A stretch of 48,363 nucleotides of DNA from Candidatus Gastranaerophilales bacterium (GTDB lineage: Bacteria > Cyanobacteriota > Vampirovibrionia > Gastranaerophilales > Gastranaerophilaceae), in assembly GCA_910588555.1 (NCBI GenBank), contig CAJUPC010000006.1, positions 19,478 to 67,840 of the forward strand, written 5' to 3'. Below, one piece after another: positions 42,787-48,363 of the stretch. Both the position numbers and the translations under genes were made by a program. Every line of letters begins with the position of its first letter. Position 1 is the first letter of the stretch. The notes beneath the pieces are model-generated. The model had not been told where the DNA came from, did not search any database, and saw only the letters and a program-made list of their open reading frames with translations.

Positions 42787-44046
42787 ATGACAATAGCAAA
42801 TATAATTTCGGCAATAGGCAATAATAGCAGTGTATACCCCCTTATAGTCCGCGATTGCGGTATAGAAGTCCCCTCAAAAATCGTTCTTACATATAATCAG
42901 AACAAAAAAGAATCAGACGGGGTTGCTTATCTTGCCGCTAGAGAAAGATTTTTGGACGAATACGCTACATCGGCAGTGTGGCTTGGCGGTATTCCGCTTG
43001 TCGGAAAAATTGCTGATTACGTAATTAAGAAAAAAGGGCTTAATCCTGATGTGAATTTGAAACTTTTCAAAGAAGATAATTTTCAGGGAATTGATTATAA
43101 TATTAAAAAATTCAAGGATTTGGCACCTGACGCTGTTAATGATTTATTAAACGCAAAAGGCAGTAAAAAAACGTATGAAAAACTTCTTGCAGGAAAATTC
43201 ATTGCTTCTACAACAATCCCTATCTTGTTTATGGGATTTATTCTTCCCAAAATGATTTTCGCTTCTTCTGCAAAGAAGATTGAAGCATTGCGTCAAAAAG
43301 AAAAAACTCAGATGAACTTTTTGGAAAAAGATAAATTTTTCAAAAGTAAACAACCGGCTTTTACAGGTAATTGGATTACAAAAGCAGCGAATTTCTCTGC
43401 ACAGGATAAAATGGCAGTGACTGACGGCGGGTATGCGGTCGGTCGTATTGCAACTGCGAGAAACAAAAACGAAACAATGGATATTTCATTCAAAATGGCA
43501 GGTATGATGTTTTTGAATTTTGTTGCGCCCAAATGGATTGAGAAAGGTTTGAATAAACTTACAGGAGTAGTGCTTGACCCTGTAATGCTTGCGGATAAAA
43601 AGTTTGTTGTAAAAGCTAAAAATAATATGCTGAAATTGCCAGTTTCTGATAAAGCAGCAGATTTGTTTGAGTTTATTGATAATCCTTCTAACAAAAACAC
43701 GATGTTTGTTAAATATGCAAAGAAATTCAAAAAGCTTAAAACATTTGATAACGGAATTCGTGACCCGAGAGCTTATGTAGAGGTAAAAGATTTGGGACAA
43801 TTCAGAAATGATATTGAAAGTTTTGCAAATTCATTGAGTGGTCTAAGCCGTGACGCGTACAAATCTTTAGTTAAAAAAGCAAGATTTTCAAAGACCGCAA
43901 ACATTTTGACAAATGTCGGTTTAAGCAGTTTTCTTCTTGCATATATGCTTCCGAAAGCCCAATTTGCGTTTAGAAAACTAGTCACGGGCTCAGATTTGGA
44001 ACCCGGTCTTGCGCCTGCCGAGAAGATTGTTGATAATAAATTGTAG
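42787..44046 (+). CDS. Hypothetical membrane-associated protein
   Basis: A 419-residue protein I do not recognise. Hydrophobic segments lie at about 61-75 (AVWLGGIPLVGKIADYVI), 138-158 (FIASTTIPILFMGFILPKMIF) and near 385-400 (NVGLSSFLLAYMLPKAQFAF), so it is probably an integral membrane protein. It starts behind GGAG. It is the only gene here with an attenuator-like leader. The stop codon TAG is followed immediately by a GTCGGGAT palindrome. Confidence 0.65.
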   Translation: MTIANIISAIGNNSSVYPLIVRDCGIEVPSKIVLTYNQNKKESDGVAYLAARERFLDEYATSAVWLGGIPLVGKIADYVIKKKGLNPDVNLKLFKEDNFQGIDYNIKKFKDLAPDAVNDLLNAKGSKKTYEKLLAGKFIASTTIPILFMGFILPKMIFASSAKKIEALRQKEKTQMNFLEKDKFFKSKQPAFTGNWITKAANFSAQDKMAVTDGGYAVGRIATARNKNETMDISFKMAGMMFLNFVAPKWIEKGLNKLTGVVLDPVMLADKKFVVKAKNNMLKLPVSDKAADLFEFIDNPSNKNTMFVKYAKKFKKLKTFDNGIRDPRAYVEVKDLGQFRNDIESFANSLSGLSRDAYKSLVKKARFSKTANILTNVGLSSFLLAYMLPKAQFAFRKLVTGSDLEPGLAPAEKIVDNKL

Positions 44047-44066
44047 GTCGGGATTGCTATCCCGAC
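44047..44066. repeat. Short palindromic repeat
   Basis: GTCGGGAT-TGCT-ATCCCGAC, preceded by GTAG. It has no T run on either side, so it is not a standard terminator. It has the same design as the left arm of the repeat at 44716 (GTAGGT, G-rich arm, TCT or GCT loop, complementary arm). Confidence 0.6.
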
Positions 44067-44078
44067 ACTAAACAATTT

Positions 44079-44872
44079 TTAAAATTTGTGCGGGTAATCC
44101 TTAGGAATTTTCCAGCCGTTTCGTTGAATGACAGCTGTACAAAATGAACCTGTTACTGTTGACGCTTTTTTTGAATTGCAGCCGAATGTAGGATTTGAGT
44201 ACAATGTGGCATTATCTCCGTCCCAATTTGCCGTATATGGCTCTACTCCTTTGTTCTCGTGAAATTTATAGTATTTCCTGATAAATGCAAAACGAAACGT
44301 ATCACGTCCATAAATTCTGTCAGCTTTGTTCATATTTTTAGCTTCCGGAAAAAATCCAATTTCTCCATAGCTTACAATAAAAGCACTGCCGTTTGCTAAA
44401 TATACTTTCTTGTCCGTTCTGCCTTCATAATTTGGATTTTCAGTATCTTCAACTTTGTTATATTTAAGATATGGTTTTATATAATCCCAAAATACCCCAT
44501 TTTCTTGTTCTATAATCCAATCTGCTTTATCACCGTTGTCAACTTCTGATAACCTGACAGCTTCATTAATTACAGAATAAAAATGTTTAAGCCGTGTTTC
44601 CACTACATGTCTTCTGTGATTTTGAATAAGTGTAGGCATAGTAAGTGTTGCAACAACACCGATAATGCCTAAAGTTATAAGAACCTCCGCTAAAGTAAAT
44701 GCACAATGTATAAACTGTAGGTTGGGGTTTCTACCCCAACAATTTAATGTTGGGCTGAAAGCCCAACCTACACAAAATTTCCCCCTAAAACTTCCCCTAA
44801 AACAACTAAAAAAGTCTAGTATCGACTTATCGGGGGGGGGGCAATCCTAGCTCTGCAATTAAATCTTAACAT
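44079..44872 (-). CDS. Prepilin-like protein 3, out of frame at a C10/G10 tract
   Basis: ATG 44872 lies behind GGAGGTATTTAT, the same ribosome site and spacing as prepilin 2. The zero frame reads MLRFNCRARIAPPPISRY and stops just after the tract. The body, CAFTLAEVLITLGIIGVVATLTMPTLIQNH, is in the -1 frame, which is open without interruption from the tract to the stop at 44079. With eleven C a 264-residue product results. Its leader is unusually long (about 55 residues) because a palindromic repeat lies inside it in open frame. The body shares ETRLKHFYSVINEAVRLS with prepilins 2 and 4 and ends IPKDYPHKF. Confidence 0.72.
44716..44772. repeat. Two-hairpin palindromic element inside the prepilin 3 leader
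   Basis: A 57-bp unit bounded by TGTAGGTTGGG and its exact complement CCCAACCTACA. It contains two hairpins: GTTGGGGT-TTCT-ACCCCAAC and GTTGGGCT-GAA-AGCCCAAC. The layout is that of REP/BIME-type or MITE-like dispersed repeats. It adds 57 nt (19 codons) and leaves the pilin frame open. Just beside it (about 44779-44803) is a tandem duplication of CCCCTAAAAC. Confidence 0.8.
44823..44851 (+). repeat. G10 tract element, copy 3 (antisense to its gene)
   Basis: CGACTTATC-G10 (44832-44841)-CAATCCTAGC. The right side matches copy 2 closely. The left side has drifted. It is read as C10 by prepilin 3. Confidence 0.75.
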
Positions 44873-44898
44873 ATAAATACCTCCGTTTATCTAAACTT

Positions 44899-44927
44899 AT
44901 TATTTACCATGTAGACAATTTTGTCAA
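44899..44927 (-). promoter_or_regulatory. Promoter of prepilin 3
   Basis: TTGACA (44927-44922), 17 bp, AATAAT (44904-44899), the same boxes and spacing as prepilin 2. The two leaders are also alike down to the ATG. Confidence 0.7.
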
Positions 44928-44943
44928 CCCTTGAATAGCACAT

Positions 44944-44973
44944 AAAAAAACGGGAGGTAAATCCCGTTTTTTT
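44944..44973. terminator. Terminator of the symporter-UDG unit
   Basis: A7 then CGGGA, loop GGTAAA, TCCCG, then T7. It overlaps the last codon of the glycosylase gene on the - strand. Confidence 0.88.
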
Positions 44974-45622
44974 ATACCATTGCGATTTCTTTTGCTTCTG
45001 CAAAAATATTATGACTTGAATGGTCAACATCAAATAGAATTTCGTTTTTGATATTAGCCAAATCTTGCTGCATAAGTCTTCTGGGTGAACCTTCTTCCAT
45101 AGAGTGGTTTCTCAAAAGGTATGACGGGTGGAAAATAGTCATAGCTCTGTAATCTTTTCCGTCAACATTAATGTTCAGCCACTGACCTCTGACTTTAGAG
45201 ATTGTTTGTTTTTTGTCAAGTTCTACAAAAGATTTTAATGCTGTAGCACCGCAAAGAACAATTGCTCTTGGGTTTATAATATCAATTTGAGCATTTAAGA
45301 ATTTTCTGCATGCAGATTTTTCTTCATCTGTCGGAACTCTGTTTTCAGGTGGTCTGCATTTTACAGTATTGATAATATATACATCTTCATCTCTTGAAAT
45401 ACCTGCTTGTGCAAGAAAATCGTTCAAAAGCTGACCTGCGCGTCCTACAAACGGTCTTCCGAGTTCGTCTTCCATTTCTCCCGGAGCTTCCCCGATAAGA
45501 ACAATTTTAGCTGTTGACGGGTTTCCGTCAGAAAATACTACGTTATTTCTTGTAGACGCTAAAGCGCATCCTTTACAGCTTTCGCATTTGCCTCTTACGA
45601 TTTCCAAACAATCTTTCTTCAT
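44972..45622 (-). CDS. Type 4 uracil-DNA glycosylase
   Basis: Iron-sulfur uracil-DNA glycosylase (UdgA family) of 216 residues that removes uracil from DNA. Motif 1 is GEAPGEMEDELGRPFVGRAGQLLN and the product-binding motif is HPSYLLRN. Cysteines for the 4Fe-4S cluster are at CESCKGC near the N terminus and at KCRPPENR and SACRKF. There is no viral-type fusion to polymerase. The ATG overlaps the stop of the symporter gene by 4 bases, so the pair is translationally coupled, although the functions are unrelated. Confidence 0.93.
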   Translation of the reverse strand: MKKDCLEIVRGKCESCKGCALASTRNNVVFSDGNPSTAKIVLIGEAPGEMEDELGRPFVGRAGQLLNDFLAQAGISRDEDVYIINTVKCRPPENRVPTDEEKSACRKFLNAQIDIINPRAIVLCGATALKSFVELDKKQTISKVRGQWLNINVDGKDYRAMTIFHPSYLLRNHSMEEGSPRRLMQQDLANIKNEILFDVDHSSHNIFAEAKEIAMV

Positions 45623-47085
45623 ATTCTCTCCTCTTTATATAATCCTACGTTATATTTTTTACAATATCTTTTGAGTTCTTTCATTATTACATCTGATAAC
45701 ATGAACACTGCTATTAAGTTTGGCACAGCCAAGAATAAAGTAAATGCATCAGATAGATTAATTATACTTTTAAAGTTCATTGCCGAGCCTATAACTATGA
45801 ATATACAATATATTACCTGAAAAGTACGCGTTGTCAATTTTGTTTCGCCAAATAAATAATTCCATGCTTTTATGCCGTAGTAAGAGCCGCAAAGCATTGT
45901 GGACAGTACAAAACAGCTTGCCATAAATGTTAATAAAATAGGGAAGAAAGGACATACCGAGCCGAACGCTTTTGATGTAAGTTCAATCCCCGCAATTCCT
46001 GTAGTGTTAAGATATTCACCTGATACGACTATTACAAACGCTGTTGCAGAGCCTACAATGACGGTATCGACAAATGGTTGGAGCATAGCAATAAATGCCT
46101 GCGCAACAGGTTTGCTTGTCTTAACGGCAGAGAACGCAATCGGTGCAGTGCCAAGCCCTGCCTCGTTTGCAAACATTGCACGTCTGAACCCCCAGAGCAT
46201 GCATGCAAACATGCCGCCTGCTAATGCTTTTGGATGAAACGCTTCTTGTAAAATTACTCCGATTGTATGAGGGACATGCCCTATGTTATACAGGCAAACT
46301 GCAAAAGCTGTCAAAACATACAAAGTACACATGACTGGAGTAACTTTCGAGGTGAATTTCCCGATAGCCTTAATCCCGCCGATAATTGTAAAATATGTTA
46401 TAATTGCAACGATAAGTCCTAAAAGCCAGCTTTGGTTTGCAAAAAAGCTATTTTGCCCTCCGGTAACTTCTGTTATTTGTGTTGTCATAGCGTTTATTTG
46501 GAATAAATTCCAACCGCCAATCATGGCAAAAATACAACATACTGCATAAATTTTGGATAAATGAGGTGCAAATCTGCCTATATATTTGTTATTTTTTAAT
46601 GCACCTTCAATATAATACATTGGTCCGCCTGCAATAGTTCCGTCAGGATTAACTTTACGGAATTTTATCCCGAGTAAAACTTCTGCAAATTTCAAAGCCA
46701 TTGAGAAAAATCCCGCCATAATCATCCAAAAAATTACACCCGGTCCGCCGATAGAAACTGCTGCCGCAGAACCTGCAACATTACCGATACCTGCCGAAGC
46801 TGAAATTGTTGCGGTTAAAGCTTGAAACGATGAAACTTCACCGCGTTTTTTCTTTTTAATTATATCTTTATGTTCGTAATTTTTTGTAATTAATTTGAGA
46901 GCGTGTTTAAAGCCCCAAATTCCGATAAATCTTGTGCGTATTGTGAAATAGAAAGCAGCAATCATAAGCAGAGCAACAAGAAATTCAATTTTCACCCCGT
47001 TAATTGTAACGGAAGAAAATATTATCCCTGAAATTTTGTCTGCTATTGGTGATAAAAAAGTATCAATGGCTGTGTCTAAATTCAT
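45619..47085 (-). CDS. Sodium/alanine (AGCS) symporter
   Basis: Amino-acid:cation symporter of 488 residues with about eleven helices. Family signatures are the block FQALTATISASAGIGNVAGSAAAVSIGGPGVIFWM, GGPMYYIEGAL and the helix block GFRRAMFANEAGLGTAPIAFSA. It imports alanine or glycine with Na+, by family knowledge. TAAAAT ends 9 nt before the ATG with no ribosome site, again suggesting a nearly leaderless mRNA. First gene of a unit with the glycosylase. Confidence 0.93.
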   Translation of the reverse strand: MNLDTAIDTFLSPIADKISGIIFSSVTINGVKIEFLVALLMIAAFYFTIRTRFIGIWGFKHALKLITKNYEHKDIIKKKKRGEVSSFQALTATISASAGIGNVAGSAAAVSIGGPGVIFWMIMAGFFSMALKFAEVLLGIKFRKVNPDGTIAGGPMYYIEGALKNNKYIGRFAPHLSKIYAVCCIFAMIGGWNLFQINAMTTQITEVTGGQNSFFANQSWLLGLIVAIITYFTIIGGIKAIGKFTSKVTPVMCTLYVLTAFAVCLYNIGHVPHTIGVILQEAFHPKALAGGMFACMLWGFRRAMFANEAGLGTAPIAFSAVKTSKPVAQAFIAMLQPFVDTVIVGSATAFVIVVSGEYLNTTGIAGIELTSKAFGSVCPFFPILLTFMASCFVLSTMLCGSYYGIKAWNYLFGETKLTTRTFQVIYCIFIVIGSAMNFKSIINLSDAFTLFLAVPNLIAVFMLSDVIMKELKRYCKKYNVGLYKEERI

Positions 47086-47120
47086 TGCTTAATTATTTTA
47101 TCATAAACATGACAAATAAA

Positions 47121-47145
47121 AAAGTCGGGGTGTAAACCCCGACTT
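47121..47145 (-). terminator. Terminator of prepilin 5
   Basis: AAAGTCGGGGT, loop of 4, ACCCCGACTTT, followed on the - strand by more T. It lies between the prepilin 5 stop and the symporter promoter. Confidence 0.8.
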
Positions 47146-47168
47146 TGTATGATTGAATTATTGAATGA

Positions 47169-48236
47169 TTATTCAGCTAGACATAATCCCAAATAATGGC
47201 CAAAATTGCGAGTTTGGTGGTTCCAATTGAGGCCATATGTATCGCTGAAAATCATGTAGTATACATTCGTGTCATCATATACATCTGCAGACCAAACGTA
47301 GAATACCGGTTCAGGAAAACCAAATTCAGTGCCTTTCCCATTGTATTTGTAATCATCATAAAATATGCTTTCCAATTTTTGTATATTTTTCATAGTTGGC
47401 AAATTTTGTATACCGCCGCATTGTTTAACAACACCAGCCCAATAGTCATTTGCCGAGCGACACTTACTTATTCCTAAGGATTTAGCATAGCTTCCAGCTT
47501 CTGTTGTTTTGTTAGGAGATGTCGCATTTTCTCCAGCACATTCAGTATAAGTCATCGGTGTTGGTTTAAACGGCGCACCAAAACATTTCCCGTCTATTTC
47601 AATTGTGCAAGCATTGCCAAGTCCATTTGCGTTAAATGCCACAACATCCTTTCTAAATGTATTAGGTCTACTGTGTCCGTTGATTTCAAATACCGCCGCA
47701 ACACATCCTGCAGTAGCATTTGTTTCAGGTTTACCGTTAGAAGTAGACCACCCATAAGTCTTCATTGGGTCTAACGCTTCACATTTCTTGTTATAACTTA
47801 AAATCATCGGTGTACCGTCAGCTGTAATAATCCCAACATTATCACTAGTATAATCACTGAAATCATTCTTTTCCATTTTAAGGTTTTTACCGGTTTTAGT
47901 ATCAGCAATATTCCATTCTTTCCCGTTATCAAGTTTCACGGTATCGTACGGCCAGCAGGCTCTTAAATCATTAGCGTCACACCGCTTAGCAATCTTGAAA
48001 TACTTTTGTAATTCGTCAACAAACGCGTCCGTACTTGAATAAGGCCCAATTAATCCTAACGATTTCATGTGGTCCGTAGCTTTAGTAAACTTATACTTTG
48101 TACTTCTGATTTTTTCTGCGTTAACCTTGTCATTAATATTAGTCATTAAACTAGGCAACACAACAGCCGCAACCACACCAATGATTGCTAAAGTGATTAA
48201 AAGTTCTGCTAAAGTAAATGCATAAAGTTTTTTCAT
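47169..48236 (-). CDS. Prepilin-like protein 5 (intact)
   Basis: A 355-residue pseudopilin-like protein with a very short leader MKKLYA, then FTLAELLITLAIIGVVAAVVLPSL. The class III cleavage site is Ala-Phe, with Glu at position 5 of the mature form. ATG 48236 is chosen because AAAGGA lies just upstream and the leader is then canonical. A longer frame upstream has no support. The globular part is large and Cys-rich (about nine Cys, including VCAG-, CRSAND- and CGG-type spots), so probably disulfide-bonded outside the cell. It has no G tract and no DYPxKF ending. Confidence 0.9.
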   Translation of the reverse strand: MKKLYAFTLAELLITLAIIGVVAAVVLPSLMTNINDKVNAEKIRSTKYKFTKATDHMKSLGLIGPYSSTDAFVDELQKYFKIAKRCDANDLRACWPYDTVKLDNGKEWNIADTKTGKNLKMEKNDFSDYTSDNVGIITADGTPMILSYNKKCEALDPMKTYGWSTSNGKPETNATAGCVAAVFEINGHSRPNTFRKDVVAFNANGLGNACTIEIDGKCFGAPFKPTPMTYTECAGENATSPNKTTEAGSYAKSLGISKCRSANDYWAGVVKQCGGIQNLPTMKNIQKLESIFYDDYKYNGKGTEFGFPEPVFYVWSADVYDDTNVYYMIFSDTYGLNWNHQTRNFGHYLGLCLAE

Positions 48237-48273
48237 TACTATCCTTTCTCTTCCGGTGAAGTGTTGTATCACT

Positions 48274-48282
48274 ATTATAACA
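48274..48282 (-). promoter_or_regulatory. Promoter -10 of prepilin 5
   Basis: Extended -10 TGT-TATAAT on the - strand about 38 bases before the ATG. No good -35 box. The leader between holds the AAAGGA site. Confidence 0.45.
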
Positions 48283-48330
48283 TTTTTTATTAACAATACA
48301 AGCCCTCAGAAAAACTCTGCAGCACAAAAG

Positions 48331-48348
48331 GACTGTTTCAAAACAGTC
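48331..48348 (-). terminator. Possible terminator of a gene beyond the window
   Basis: GACTGTTT / AAACAGTC hairpin followed on the - strand by CTTTTG. The short T run makes it weak. Confidence 0.3.
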
Positions 48349-48363
48349 TAAAAAACTACCCAA

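Noticed and set aside
1..48363. CRISPR arrays, insertion sequences, prophage
   Set aside because: No regularly spaced repeats, transposase, integrase or phage structural gene was found in any frame.

Overview
The window is an AT-rich, densely packed bacterial chromosome segment with about 45 protein genes, one tRNA and no phage, IS or CRISPR. It most likely comes from a non-photosynthetic gut relative of cyanobacteria (Vampirovibrionia/Melainabacteria, order Gastranaerophilales). The reasons are a ycf23/DUF561 gene (a family otherwise typical of cyanobacteria and red-algal plastids), a SigF-like sigma factor beside a prepilin peptidase, and many small FTLAEVLITL-type prepilins. This placement is inference from gene content, not from an alignment.

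Layout. 1-4.8 kb: a prepilin gene broken at a G10 tract, a stand-alone TOPRIM protein, a papain-like candidate protease and a 5'-nucleotidase. 4.8-12.9 kb: flagellar sigma factor and flhB, deoC-metF, a SulP transporter, a PanE-like reductase, an HD-GYP protein, rlmH and an MscS channel. 13.0-18.0 kb: tRNA-Gly, a gene-free stretch ending in a strong terminator, then a five-gene operon (parvulin, Xaa-Pro peptidase, SpoU methylase, dnaA, ruvA). 18.0-22.7 kb: prepilin peptidase with a SigF-like sigma factor, gatC, pyrG and a second G10 prepilin. 22.8-31.1 kb: a membrane protein, rluD, lspA, a secreted protein, glmS, an MFS transporter, a radical SAM enzyme and a fourth prepilin split by an amber codon. 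31.1-38 kb: ycf23, an HtrA-like protease, mlaE, a degenerate GspE/PilB-like ATPase, a response regulator and a sensor kinase. 38-48.4 kb: a large coiled-coil protein, rel, a DUF167 protein, a gene preceded by an attenuator-like leader, a third G10 prepilin carrying a palindromic repeat, a type 4 uracil-DNA glycosylase, an AGCS symporter and an intact prepilin.

The most striking feature is the prepilin set. Three of five genes (5' ends near 15, 22702 and 44872) carry a run of exactly ten G on the + strand between the start codon and the class III cleavage site. In all three this puts the start codon one base out of frame with the pilin body, and eleven would restore it. The tract sits in a shared block of about 29 bp that keeps the same + strand orientation although one gene points right and two point left, so it encodes Gly in one and Pro in the others. 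A fourth prepilin (30374) has an 11-nt interrupted version at the equivalent place and is in frame there. Phase variation, transcriptional slippage, -1 ribosomal frameshifting and a systematic homopolymer under-call are all possible. Read-level tract lengths would decide between them.

A second theme is expression. Several genes (metF, the SulP gene, panE, mlaE, rel, a secreted protein, a kinase) have a -10 hexamer about 6-9 nt before the start codon and no Shine-Dalgarno sequence, which suggests leaderless mRNAs.
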